Assembly (NCBI RefSeq): GCF_015291725.1
Contig: NZ_CP030038.1
Coordinates: forward strand, 1,105,001-1,169,000
DNA: 64,000 nucleotides
Source: Bradyrhizobium sp. CCBAU 51765
Lineage (GTDB): Bacteria > Pseudomonadota > Alphaproteobacteria > Rhizobiales > Xanthobacteraceae
Direction of reading: 5' to 3'
In this document: positions 8,647-17,196 of the stretch, in pieces
Numbering within the stretch: position 1 is the first letter of the stretch
How the letters are laid out: every line of letters begins with the position of its first letter
Notes under the pieces: generated by a model
Database searches by the model: none
Told to the model about the DNA's origin: nothing
The model's input: only the letters and a program-made list of their open reading frames with translations
Position numbers and translations under genes: made by a program

Positions 8647-8712
8647 TCTTGTGATGAGGCGCTGCTTGGGCTTATCTGCCCCCCGCTCCGAGCGGCGAAA
8701 ACAGGGATCTCC

Positions 8713-9372
8713 GTGGCTATCAGCGTACCGAACAGGCTCCCCGGCGGGAAAAATTCCACGGCAGAGAAATTGCTGGTGGCCGCGAGCGAGCTGATGATCG
8801 AACGCTCCTCGATCGAGATCTCGCTCTCCGATATCGCGCAGAAGTCCGGCGCCAACGCCGCGCTGGTCAAATATCACTTCGGCAACAAGGACGGCCTACT
8901 GCTGGCGCTGCTTGCGCGGGATGCGGCAACCGAGATGTCGAATCTCGAATATCTGCTGGCGCAACCCATCACGTCGACGGCGAAGCTGAAGCTGCATATC
9001 GCCGGCATCATCCGCGCCTATCACCGGTTCCCCTACATGAACCGGCTGATCCACTATCTGCTGCACGAGACCAGCGCGGGCTCCGCCGATGAGGTCTCGA
9101 AATTCTTCGTCGCCCCGCTGCTGGATTTCCACCGCCGCCTGCTCGCCGAAGGCGTCAGCCGCGGCGAATTCCGGCAGACCGATCCGGTGCTGTTCTACAC
9201 AAGCCTGATCGGTGCCTGCGATCATCTGTTCTTCGGCCGGCATGCGATGTCTCGCGCGACCGGCGTCGGCCCGGTCACCGACGACGTCTGCCGGCAATAT
9301 ATCAAGCACATGGAAACGCTGATCTGCGGCGGCATCCTCACGCAAGCCGAGGAAGCTGCTGCGGCCGGATAG
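8713..9372 (+). CDS. TetR family transcriptional regulator
   Basis: A 219-residue one-component regulator with the N-terminal TetR helix-turn-helix (LSDIAQKSGANAALVKYHFG) and a helical ligand domain. I place the start at GTG 8713, because the upstream ATG at 8614 would put the palindromic operator inside the coding region and would add a segment without family features. It separates the leftward thiolase/CoA-ligase genes from the rightward SDR, hydratase, ligase and dehydrogenase genes. A pathway repressor responding to an acyl-CoA is the natural inference. Confidence 0.85.
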   Translation: MAISVPNRLPGGKNSTAEKLLVAASELMIERSSIEISLSDIAQKSGANAALVKYHFGNKDGLLLALLARDAATEMSNLEYLLAQPITSTAKLKLHIAGIIRAYHRFPYMNRLIHYLLHETSAGSADEVSKFFVAPLLDFHRRLLAEGVSRGEFRQTDPVLFYTSLIGACDHLFFGRHAMSRATGVGPVTDDVCRQYIKHMETLICGGILTQAEEAAAAG

Positions 9373-9427
9373 TCCGGCCACCACGTCACAAGTCTAGAGA
9401 AGAAACGCTCAAGGAAAGGTACAAGCG

Positions 9428-10186
9428 ATGCAGTTGAAAGACGTAGCCGTTCTCATCACCGGCGGTGGCTCGGGCCTTGGTGCCGCGACCGCCCGCGCCA
9501 TGGCTGCCAAGGGCGCCAAGATCGGTGTGATCGACCAGAGCAAGGAAAACGCCGAGAAGGTCGCTGCCGAAGTGAAGGGCGTCGCGCTGCATGCCGACGT
9601 CACCAGCGAGGAGCAGATCAAGGCCGCAATCGCCAAGGCGGAAGCTGCGCACGGCGTCGCGCGCGTGCTGATGAACTGCGCCGGCATCGGCGGCTCGCAG
9701 CGCATCGTCGGCCGCGACGGCGTCTACCCGCTGGAAAAGTTCGCGCGCATCATCAACGTCAATCTGATCGGCACCTTCAACTGCCTGCGCCTGTTCGCGG
9801 AACGCCTCGTCACTGCGGAGCCCATCGGCGAGGAGCGCGGCGTCATCATCAACACCGCCTCGGTCGCCGCTTACGAAGGCCAGATCGGCCAGATCGCCTA
9901 TTCGGCCTCGAAGGGCGGCGTCGTCGGCCTCACCCTGCCAGCCGCGCGCGATCTCGCCAGCCAGAAGATCCGCGTCAACACCATCGCGCCCGGCCTGTTC
10001 TTCACGCCGCTGCTGATGGGCTTGAACGAGGAGGCGCGCAAGAGCCTGGGCGCCCAGGTGCCGCACCCCTCGCGTCTCGGCGACGCCAATGAATACGGCA
10101 TGCTCGCGGTGCACATCGTCGAGAACCCGATGCTCAATGGCGAGACCATCCGCCTCGACGGCGCCATCCGCATGGCTCCGCGGTAG
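9428..10186 (+). CDS. SDR family dehydrogenase, 3-hydroxyacyl-CoA dehydrogenase type II-like
   Basis: A 252-residue short-chain dehydrogenase with TGGGSGLG cofactor motif at residues 11-18, NCAGIGG structural motif, catalytic Ser in INTASVAAY and the YSASK pair. The DVTSEEQ segment and the long insertion before the active site resemble type II 3-hydroxyacyl-CoA dehydrogenases (HSD17B10-like) rather than FabG. AAGGAAAGG lies close upstream of the ATG. It would catalyse the third step of a beta-oxidation cycle with the hydratase and thiolase nearby. Confidence 0.85.
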   Translation: MQLKDVAVLITGGGSGLGAATARAMAAKGAKIGVIDQSKENAEKVAAEVKGVALHADVTSEEQIKAAIAKAEAAHGVARVLMNCAGIGGSQRIVGRDGVYPLEKFARIINVNLIGTFNCLRLFAERLVTAEPIGEERGVIINTASVAAYEGQIGQIAYSASKGGVVGLTLPAARDLASQKIRVNTIAPGLFFTPLLMGLNEEARKSLGAQVPHPSRLGDANEYGMLAVHIVENPMLNGETIRLDGAIRMAPR

Positions 10187-10196
10187 GTACTTTCTT

Positions 10197-10337
10197 CCTT
10201 CTCCCCTTGTGGGAGAAGGTGGCGCGAAGCGCCGGATGAGGGGTTTCTCTCCGCGATCTCATCTGCGGAGCCAGACCCCTCACCCAAGCCAGTTCGTGGC
10301 TAACGATGTGCATGCCCTCTCCCACAAGGGGAGAGGG
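10197..10337. repeat. interspersed palindromic repeat, CTCCCCTTGTGGGAG family
   Basis: Composite inverted repeat. Outer arms CCTTCTCCCCTTGTGGGAG and CTCCCACAAGGGGAGAGGG, with inner arms GGATGAGGGG and CCCCTCACCC. It separates the SDR from the hydratase gene. The second copy at 56466-56609 lies in inverted orientation. Confidence 0.88.
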
Positions 10338-10379
10338 CGCAGCAACCCGCACCGTGACCAGCGCCATGCACGAGACCCC

Positions 10380-11186
10380 ATGTCCCAACCGCTGCTGATC
10401 GAGCACGACGACGGCGTCGACCGGGTGACGCTCAATCGTCCTGACAGTCTCAACGCGCTCGATCCGGCGCTGATCGACGCGCTCAACGACTATTTCCAGG
10501 GCCTCCAACGCAACCGCGATACCCGCGTTGTCGTATTGAAACGCGCCGGCAAGAATTTCTGCGCGGGCCTCGATCTCAAAGCCGCGATGGCGCGCCGGGC
10601 CGGGCAGCAGGAGCCGCCTGGGGTCACGGAGTCGCTGGACTCGCAGCGGCGCATTGCAGACATCGTGATGCTGATGCGGCGCTGTCCGCAGCCGATCCTG
10701 GCGCTTGTGCAGGGCGCGGCTGCGGGTGGCGGCTTCGCGCTGGCGCTGGCGTCCGACATCCGCATTGCGACGAGATCGGCACGGATGAACTGCGCCTTCA
10801 TCAAGCTCGGGCTCGGCGGCTGCGATATCGGCACCAGCTATTTCCTGCCTCGTCTCGTCGGCGTGTCGGTCGCATCCGAGCTGATCCTCACTGGGCGCTT
10901 CATCGGAGCGGAGCGCGCGCTCGCGGCCGGCCTCGTCTCGGAGGTCGTGGACGAGGACAAGCTCGACGACGCGGCCGAGCCTTATGTCGAGGCGATGATG
11001 ACCGCCTCGCCGGTGGGGCTTCGTCTATCAAAGGAATGCCTCAACATGAGCGTCGATGCGGGGTCGCTGGAAGCGGCGATTGCGATGGAGGATCGCAACC
11101 AGGTCCTGTGCAGCCGCTCGGAAGAGTTTTCGGAAGGCATCAGGGCCTTCCTCGAGAAGCGAAAGCCTGTCTATATCAGGCGCTGA
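10380..11186 (+). CDS. enoyl-CoA hydratase/isomerase family protein
   Basis: A 268-residue crotonase-fold protein. The oxyanion-hole motifs are visible as KNFCAGLDLKAA (about residues 57-68) and GAAAGGGFALALASD (about 107-121), followed by KLGLGGCDIGTSYFLPRLVG. The region where the catalytic Glu of typical hydratases lies reads LGGCDIGTS, so the exact reaction (hydratase, isomerase or a variant) is uncertain. The start at 10380 (MSQPLLIEHDD) gives the usual length. It sits between the SDR and a feruloyl-CoA-synthase-like ligase on the same strand. Confidence 0.85.
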   Translation: MSQPLLIEHDDGVDRVTLNRPDSLNALDPALIDALNDYFQGLQRNRDTRVVVLKRAGKNFCAGLDLKAAMARRAGQQEPPGVTESLDSQRRIADIVMLMRRCPQPILALVQGAAAGGGFALALASDIRIATRSARMNCAFIKLGLGGCDIGTSYFLPRLVGVSVASELILTGRFIGAERALAAGLVSEVVDEDKLDDAAEPYVEAMMTASPVGLRLSKECLNMSVDAGSLEAAIAMEDRNQVLCSRSEEFSEGIRAFLEKRKPVYIRR

Positions 11187-11229
11187 ACGACGAAGATCCG
11201 CAAAGGACAATAATTCCGGGAGACGCAAA

Positions 11230-13101
11230 ATGAGTGGAAGCGCGGCGGCGGTGATGACGAAGCCCGCCTTTCGCAAGGTCCGGTGGCTCGAGCGCAACAT
11301 CGACGTGGAGCGCCGCGGCGACGGCACGGTGGTGCTGAAGTCGCGCATTCCGCTGCAGCCTTACGAGAAGCATATCCCGGCCTCGCTGGCGAAATGGGCG
11401 AAGGAAGCACCCGAGCGCATCTGGCTGGCGCAGCGGAGCGGTCCGAACCGCGAATGGCGCAGGGTGTCTTATGGCGAAGCCAAGCGCATCGTGGATGCGC
11501 TGACGCAAGGCTTGCTCAGTCTCAAGCTCGACGGACGGCCGGTCACGATCCTCTCCGGCAATTCGATCGAGCACGCGCTGATGACGCAGGCCGCGATGCA
11601 GGCGCGCTCGCCCGCTGCGCCGGTTTCGCCAGCGTACTCGCTGATGAGCCACGATCACGTCAAGCTGAAATACCTCTTCGACCTGATCAAGCCGGCCCTC
11701 GTCATGGTACAGGACGGCCCGACCTTCGAGAAAGCGCTGAAGGCACTCGACCTCACCGGCGTCACCGTGGTTCACGTCGCGCGGCCCTGCGAGGGCATCA
11801 GGAGCATCAGCTTTGCCGAGCTCGCGGCAACGCCAGTGACGGCGGATGTCGAAGCGTCGATTGCAGAGATCACCCCCCAGACCGTCGGCAAGCTGCTGTT
11901 CACGTCAGGCTCGACCGGCATGCCGAAGGCCGTCATCAACACGCAGCAGATGATGTGCGCCAATGCGGCGATGATGATGCAGGTGCGGCCGCGCGACCCG
12001 AGCGGGCCGATCTCGACCATGCTGGACTGGATGCCCTGGAACCACACCATGGGCGGCAATGCGGCGTTTCACCCGATCCTGGTCGATGGCGGCACGCTCT
12101 ATATCGATGACGGAAGGCCGATGCCGGGCCAGTTCGATGAGACGCTGCGGAATTTGCGCGAGATCTCGCCGACCTATTACGCCAATGTGCCGGCAGGCTA
12201 CGCCGCGCTGGCCGCCGCCATGGAGAAGGACGATGCGCTGTGCCGCTCCTTCTTCAAGAATCTCTCGATCATGGCCTATGGCGGCGCGCGGTTGCCGGAC
12301 GATCTCTACGATCGCATGCAGGCGCTGGCGGTGAAGACAACCGGCGAGCGCATCGTGTTCTACACCGGCTGGGGCTCGACCGAGACCGCGCCGACCTCGA
12401 CTGGAACTTACTGGGACACCGAGCGCGTCGGCCTGATCGGCCTGCCGTTCCCCGGTGTCGAGCTGAAGATGGTGCCGTGTGGCTCGAAATACGAATTGCG
12501 CCTGCGCGGCGTCAACGTCACGCCGGGCTATTTCGGCCAGTCCGATCTCACGAAGAAGATGTTCGACGAGGAAGGATTCTACTGCATCGGCGATGCCGGC
12601 ATCTTCGTCGACGACACCGATCCGGTACAAGGCATCATCTTCGCTGGCCGCGTGGTGGAGGACTTCAAGCTCACCACCGGCACTTTCGTGCATGTCGGCT
12701 CGCTCCGCACTGACGCGATCGCCGCGGCGACCCCCGTGGTGCACGACGCGCTGGTCGCGGGGCAGGATCGCGCCTTCATCGGCTTGCTGGCCTGGCCCAA
12801 TTTGCATGCCTGCCGCCAGCTCGTCGGCAATCCCGATCTGAGCTTTGCCGAGGCGGTGAAGCATCCGGAGGTGATCGCCTGCTTCAGGCGCGGCCTGGAA
12901 GCTCACAACCGGGACTGCGAGGGCGCCAGCAGCCGGGCCATCGCTCGCGCGATGCTGATGGTCGAGCCGCCCTCGATCGACGGCAACGAGCTCACCGACA
13001 AGGGCTACATCAACCAGCGCGCCGGCCTCGAGCGGCGCGCCGCGCTGGTGGAGCGGCTCTATGCCGATCGACCGGATCAGGATGTGATCGTGCTGCGATG
13101 A
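11230..13101 (+). CDS. feruloyl-CoA synthase-type AMP-dependent ligase
   Basis: A 623-residue ANL ligase with adenylation motif FTSGSTGMPKAV, the WMPWNHTMGGN segment typical of feruloyl-CoA synthases, and YTGWGSTETAP as the A5 motif. The hinge is changed from the usual GD...R to AGRVVEDFKLTTG, and the C-terminus resembles that subfamily. GGGAGA lies 5 nt upstream of the ATG at 11230. Family knowledge suggests activation of a phenylpropenoid acid such as ferulate or coumarate. The neighbouring beta-oxidation genes fit side-chain shortening, but no vanillin dehydrogenase gene is present, so the substrate remains open. Confidence 0.82.
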   Translation: MSGSAAAVMTKPAFRKVRWLERNIDVERRGDGTVVLKSRIPLQPYEKHIPASLAKWAKEAPERIWLAQRSGPNREWRRVSYGEAKRIVDALTQGLLSLKLDGRPVTILSGNSIEHALMTQAAMQARSPAAPVSPAYSLMSHDHVKLKYLFDLIKPALVMVQDGPTFEKALKALDLTGVTVVHVARPCEGIRSISFAELAATPVTADVEASIAEITPQTVGKLLFTSGSTGMPKAVINTQQMMCANAAMMMQVRPRDPSGPISTMLDWMPWNHTMGGNAAFHPILVDGGTLYIDDGRPMPGQFDETLRNLREISPTYYANVPAGYAALAAAMEKDDALCRSFFKNLSIMAYGGARLPDDLYDRMQALAVKTTGERIVFYTGWGSTETAPTSTGTYWDTERVGLIGLPFPGVELKMVPCGSKYELRLRGVNVTPGYFGQSDLTKKMFDEEGFYCIGDAGIFVDDTDPVQGIIFAGRVVEDFKLTTGTFVHVGSLRTDAIAAATPVVHDALVAGQDRAFIGLLAWPNLHACRQLVGNPDLSFAEAVKHPEVIACFRRGLEAHNRDCEGASSRAIARAMLMVEPPSIDGNELTDKGYINQRAGLERRAALVERLYADRPDQDVIVLR

Positions 13102-13120
13102 AGTCCGTCTCTCTCCATTC

Positions 13121-13158
13121 GTCATTCCGGGCTCGCGCTACGCGCGCCCCGGAATGAC
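13121..13158. repeat. short palindromic repeat, GTCATTCCGGG family
   Basis: The arms GTCATTCCGGG and CCCCGGAATGAC surround GCTCGCGCTACGCGCG. This is a minimal copy of the element seen complete at 14336-14432, 35009-35086 and 57623-57700. It separates the CoA ligase from the first acyl-CoA dehydrogenase. Confidence 0.8.
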
Positions 13159-13198
13159 GGTCTCAATGAATACGACGAATGAACAAAGGTAGCCGCCC

Positions 13199-14326
13199 AT
13201 GAACTTCGATTTCTCCGACGACCAGAAGCAGCTCCGCGACCAGGCGCGCAAGTTCCTCAGCGAGAAGTGCCCGCCCAAGGCGGTGCGCGTCGTGCTCGAC
13301 GGCAAGGCGCCCTACGACAAGGAGCTCTGGAAGGGCCTTGCCGAGATGGGCTTCCTCGGCGTCGCGATTCCCGAGGAGTTCGGCGGTGCGGGCGCCGGCC
13401 ATCTCGAGCTCTGCGTGATCGCGGAGGAAATGGGCCGGGCCAACGCGCCGGTGCCGTTCTCCTCGACGGTCTACCTCGCTGCCGAAGCGCTGCTGATCGC
13501 CGGCAGCGACGCGCAGAAGAAGAAATGGCTGCCGGCAATCGCCGCGGGCGAGGCGATCGGCACGCTTGCGCTGTTCGAGGGCAAGGGCAATCCGTCGCCG
13601 AAGAACGTCAAGCTCACCGCCGCGAACGGTGTCCTCAATGGCGTCAAGAAGCCGGTGGCCGACGGGGCAATCGCCGATTTCGCGGTGGTTGCCGCGCGCA
13701 CGGGATCGAGCGGACGCGAGAGTGACATCTCGTTGTTCCTGGTCGACCTCAAGGCCGGCGGCGTCGAGGTGAAGAGCCTCACCAATCTCGATCCGACCCG
13801 CGGGCAGGCCGAGCTAACGTTTAAGGATGCCAAAGCCGAGCCGCTCGGCGCTGCGGGCGAAGGCTGGAGCATTCTGACCCAGGTGCTCGACCGCGCCGCG
13901 GTGCTGTGCGCCTTCGAGCAGGTCGGCGGGGCCGACCGCGCGCTGGAGATGGGCCGCGACTACGCGCTGGACCGCATCGCTTTCGGCCGCCAGATCGGCT
14001 CCTTCCAGGCGGTCAAGCACATGCTTGCGGACATGTACGTATCGGCGACGCTGGCGCGCTCCAACAGCTATTACGGCGCCTGGGCGCTCTCGACCAACGC
14101 AGCCGAACTGCCGGAGGCCGCGGCCGCCGCGCGCATCAGCGCGACGCAGGCGTTCCAGCATTGTGCCAAGAACAACATCCAGGTTCACGGCGGCATGGGT
14201 TTCACTTGGGAGTTCGATTGCCACATGTACTACCGCCGCGCCAACGCGATGGCGCTGGGGTTAGGCAGCTTGTCCTATTGGGAAGACCAGTTGATCGACC
14301 GCATGCGGAAGAAGAACGCGGCGTAA
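13199..14326 (+). CDS. acyl-CoA dehydrogenase (small subunit type)
   Basis: A 375-residue flavoprotein of the acyl-CoA dehydrogenase family. The three regions are present: N-terminal helical domain, central beta domain, and C-terminal helical domain with RIAFGRQIGSFQAVKH and VHGGMGFTWEFDCH. The HGGxGFTWE tail resembles one subunit of the alpha2-beta2 heteromeric dehydrogenases known from actinobacterial sterol side-chain degradation. The two following genes resemble the other subunit type. It starts 98 nt after the ligase, with AAAGG upstream. It introduces the alpha-beta double bond in an acyl-CoA; electron transfer flavoprotein is the expected acceptor. Confidence 0.88.
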   Translation: MNFDFSDDQKQLRDQARKFLSEKCPPKAVRVVLDGKAPYDKELWKGLAEMGFLGVAIPEEFGGAGAGHLELCVIAEEMGRANAPVPFSSTVYLAAEALLIAGSDAQKKKWLPAIAAGEAIGTLALFEGKGNPSPKNVKLTAANGVLNGVKKPVADGAIADFAVVAARTGSSGRESDISLFLVDLKAGGVEVKSLTNLDPTRGQAELTFKDAKAEPLGAAGEGWSILTQVLDRAAVLCAFEQVGGADRALEMGRDYALDRIAFGRQIGSFQAVKHMLADMYVSATLARSNSYYGAWALSTNAAELPEAAAAARISATQAFQHCAKNNIQVHGGMGFTWEFDCHMYYRRANAMALGLGSLSYWEDQLIDRMRKKNAA

Positions 14327-14335
14327 ATTCCTGTC

Positions 14336-14432
14336 GTCATTCCGGGGCGCGCGGAGCGCGAACCCGGAATCTCGAGATGAGACGGTAACCTCTGGATTCC
14401 GGGTTCGATGCTTCGCATCGCCCCGGAATGAC
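14336..14432. repeat. interspersed palindromic repeat, GTCATTCCGGGGCG family
   Basis: Starts GTCATTCCGGGGCGCG and ends CGCCCCGGAATGAC, with inner arms around CGGAATCTCGAGAT. It lies between the first and second acyl-CoA dehydrogenase genes. Confidence 0.88.
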
Positions 14433-14449
14433 GGAAGAGAGATGAAGCC

Positions 14450-15694
14450 ATGAACTTCGACGACACCCCGCAGGAAGCCGAATTCCGCACCACCGCGCGC
14501 GCCTGGATCAATGCGAATGCGCCGAAGCAGTACGAGGAGGAGCTGCGCAAATCCTCGCTCGGCCGCACTGTGCTCAAGAACGCCGACATCCTGCAGGTCG
14601 CAAAAGCCTGGCAGAAGAAGAAGGCCGACGCCGGCTGGGCCTGCCTGCATTGGCCGAAGGAATATGGCGGCCGCGGCGCCTCGCCGATCGAGCGCGTGAT
14701 CTGGTCGCAGGAAGAGGGGCCGTTCGGCCAGCTCTCGCGCATGTTCATCATCGGCCATGGCATGTGCGGGCCGACCATGATGGCATTCGCGCGCGAGGAA
14801 CATAAGCGCACATATCTGCCGCCGCTCGCCTCCGGCGAGAAGGTCTGGTGCCAGCTGTTCTCCGAGCCCGCCGGCGGCTCTGATGTCGCCGGCCTGCGCA
14901 CGCGCGCCGAGAAGGATGGCGACGAGTGGGTGGTCAACGGCCAGAAGATCTGGACGTCGGGCGCGCATTATTCCGACTACGGCATTTTGCTCACCCGCAC
15001 CGATCCGACCGTGCCCAAGCACAAGGGGCTCACCATGTTCTTCCTGGACATGAAGAGCCCTGGCGTCGAGGTACGGCCGATCAAGCAGGCGAGCGGCGCC
15101 TCCGACTTCAACGAGGTCTATTTCACCAATGTCCGCATCCCCGACCACCAGCGCCTCGGCGAGGTCGGCGACGGCTGGAATGTCTCGCTGACCACGCTCA
15201 TGAACGAGCGCAGCGCCATCGGCGCGGCCGTCTCGACCGGATTCCCGGAGCTGTTCGAATATTGCTCCAGCCTGATGCTTGATGACGGTCCGGCGATCGA
15301 CGATCGCGCGGTGCGCTCGAAGCTCGCGAACTGGGCGGTGAAGGCGAGCGGGCTGAAATACACCAGCATGCGCGCGATCTCGGCGCTGTCAAAGGGCGAG
15401 CGGCCGGGGCCGGAAAACTCCATCGGCAAGCTGGTTGCGGGCTCGATGATCCAGGATGTCGCCACCTACGCACTGGACTTGCAGGGTGCAAGCGGCGTCG
15501 TCAGCGGCGAGGATGGTGAGCTCGCCGGCCGTTTCCAAGCCATGCTGCTGCGCGCGCCCGGAACGCGCGTCGAAGGCGGCACCGACGAGATCATGCGCAA
15601 CATCATTGCCGAGCGGGTGCTGGGCCTGCCCGGCGACATCCGTGTCGACAAGGACGTGCCGTTCAACAAGATCCCGACGAAGGGAAGAGGCTGA
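14450..15694 (+). CDS. acyl-CoA dehydrogenase (large subunit type, copy 1)
   Basis: A 414-residue acyl-CoA dehydrogenase with WCQLFSEPxxGSD (FAD/substrate region, about residue 138), NGQKIWTSGAHYSD and the C-terminal GGTDEIMRNIIAERVLGLPGD. This tail is typical of the FadE26/FadE29-like partner in heteromeric enzymes. The next gene is a near-collinear paralogue of identical length, starting with the same MNFDDTPQEA, so the pair arose by tandem duplication. GAGAGATGAAGCC precedes the start. Partnership with the product of the preceding gene is inferred. Confidence 0.9.
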   Translation: MNFDDTPQEAEFRTTARAWINANAPKQYEEELRKSSLGRTVLKNADILQVAKAWQKKKADAGWACLHWPKEYGGRGASPIERVIWSQEEGPFGQLSRMFIIGHGMCGPTMMAFAREEHKRTYLPPLASGEKVWCQLFSEPAGGSDVAGLRTRAEKDGDEWVVNGQKIWTSGAHYSDYGILLTRTDPTVPKHKGLTMFFLDMKSPGVEVRPIKQASGASDFNEVYFTNVRIPDHQRLGEVGDGWNVSLTTLMNERSAIGAAVSTGFPELFEYCSSLMLDDGPAIDDRAVRSKLANWAVKASGLKYTSMRAISALSKGERPGPENSIGKLVAGSMIQDVATYALDLQGASGVVSGEDGELAGRFQAMLLRAPGTRVEGGTDEIMRNIIAERVLGLPGDIRVDKDVPFNKIPTKGRG

Positions 15695-15698
15695 AATC

Positions 15699-15785
15699 GT
15701 AGGGTGGGCAAAGGCGCGGTACGCGCCGTGCCCACGTATTCTATCGAGAGAAGGTGGTGGGCACGCTTCGCTTTGCCCACCCTAC
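15699..15785. repeat. interspersed palindromic repeat, GTAGGGTGGGCAAAG family
   Basis: Starts GTAGGGTGGGCAAAGGCG and ends TTTGCCCACCCTAC. It fills most of the gap between the duplicated acyl-CoA dehydrogenase genes. Confidence 0.88.
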
Positions 15786-15813
15786 GCACTGCGCAAAGAT
15801 TGAGAGGTCCGCC

Positions 15814-17058
15814 ATGAATTTCGACGACACGCCACAGGAAGCCGCATTCCGCGAGACCGCGCGCAAATGGATCGAGGCCAATGCGCCGAAGGAGCTGCAT
15901 GCCGAGCTGTCAAAATCCTCGCTCGGGCGCATCCGCCTTGCCAATCGCGACATCGTGGATGTCGGCAAGGCCTGGCAGAAGAAGAAGTTCGAAGGCAATT
16001 GGGCCTGCCTGCACTGGCCTAGGGAATATGGCGGCCGCGGTGCGACGCCGATCGAGCGGGTGATCTGGCAGCAGGAGGAGGGCGTCTACGGCAAGCTGAC
16101 GCAGCCGTTCCAGATCGGCGAAGGCATGTGCGGTCCGACCGTGATGGCTTTCGGCAGCGAAGACGCCAAGCGCCGCTACTTGCCCAAGCTTGCCTCGGGC
16201 GAGGAGATCTGGTGCCAGCTGTTCTCCGAGCCATCGGCCGGCTCGGACGTTGCGGGCTTGCGCACGCGCGCCGAGAAGAAGGGCGATAGCTGGGTCGTCA
16301 ACGGCCAGAAGATCTGGACCTCGGGCGCGCATTATTCCGACTACGGACTCCTGATCGCGCGCACCGATCCGAACGTGCCCAAGCACAAAGGCCTCACCAT
16401 GTTCTTCCTGGACATGAAGAGCCCGGGCGTCGAGGTGCGGCCGATCAAGCAGGCGAACGGCATGCAGGAGTTCAACGAAGTCTATTTCACCGACGTCGTG
16501 ATCCCCGACAGCCAGCGGCTGGGGGCCGTCGGCGAGGGCTGGAGCGTGTCGCTGACCACGCTGATGAACGAGCGCATGTCGATCGGCGCGCGGCTTGCGA
16601 CCGGCGTGCCTGAGATGTTCGAGTTCTGCTCCAGCCTGATGCTGGAGGACGGACTCGCCATCGACGATCCCGCCGTGCGCTCGAAGCTCGCGACCTGGGC
16701 GGCGAAGTCGAACGGGCTGAAATACACCAGCTACCGCACGATCTCGGCGCTGTCGAAGGGGGAGCGGCCGGGCCCGGAGAATTCGATCGGCAAGCTCGTG
16801 TCGGGCATGATGCTCCAAGACATCGCGACCTGCGCCATGGACCTCCAGGGCGCGGCCGGTGTTCTCACCGGCAACGACGAGGAGACGGTGCAGGGCCAGT
16901 TCCAGCAGATGCTGCTGTCCTCGCCCTCGATGCGCATCGCCGGCGGCACCGACGAGATCCTGCGCAACATCATCGCCGAGCGCGTGCTGGGCCTGCCCGG
17001 CGACATTCGCGTCGACAAGGACGTGCCGTATAACAAGATCCCGACCAAGGGGCGATAA
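15814..17058 (+). CDS. acyl-CoA dehydrogenase (large subunit type, copy 2)
   Basis: A 414-residue paralogue of the preceding dehydrogenase, with the same motifs (WCQLFSEPSAGSD, NGQKIWTSGAHYSD, GGTDEILRNIIAERVLG) and the same C-terminal NKIPTKGR. The start at 15814 aligns with that of copy 1; the frame upstream is repeat sequence. Differences concentrate in the N-terminal helical domain, in the loop after the FAD region and in the stretch replacing ASDF by MQEF, which may give the two copies different acyl preferences. Confidence 0.9.
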   Translation: MNFDDTPQEAAFRETARKWIEANAPKELHAELSKSSLGRIRLANRDIVDVGKAWQKKKFEGNWACLHWPREYGGRGATPIERVIWQQEEGVYGKLTQPFQIGEGMCGPTVMAFGSEDAKRRYLPKLASGEEIWCQLFSEPSAGSDVAGLRTRAEKKGDSWVVNGQKIWTSGAHYSDYGLLIARTDPNVPKHKGLTMFFLDMKSPGVEVRPIKQANGMQEFNEVYFTDVVIPDSQRLGAVGEGWSVSLTTLMNERMSIGARLATGVPEMFEFCSSLMLEDGLAIDDPAVRSKLATWAAKSNGLKYTSYRTISALSKGERPGPENSIGKLVSGMMLQDIATCAMDLQGAAGVLTGNDEETVQGQFQQMLLSSPSMRIAGGTDEILRNIIAERVLGLPGDIRVDKDVPYNKIPTKGR

Positions 17059-17079
17059 TCTCACGTCTCGCGGTATCTC

Positions 17080-17175
17080 GTGGGGTGGGCAAAGCGAAGC
17101 GTGCCCACCATATGAAGATGCTTCGGGGCAAGTCTGTCGGTGGGCACGACGCTTGCGCGTCTTTGCCCACCCTAC
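17080..17175. repeat. interspersed palindromic repeat, GGGTGGGCAAAG family
   Basis: Starts GTGGGGTGGGCAAAGCGAAG and ends TTTGCCCACCCTAC, between the third acyl-CoA dehydrogenase and the nitroreductase genes. Confidence 0.86.
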
Positions 17176-17196
17176 GAGAAGAGCGCGAGCCAACTC

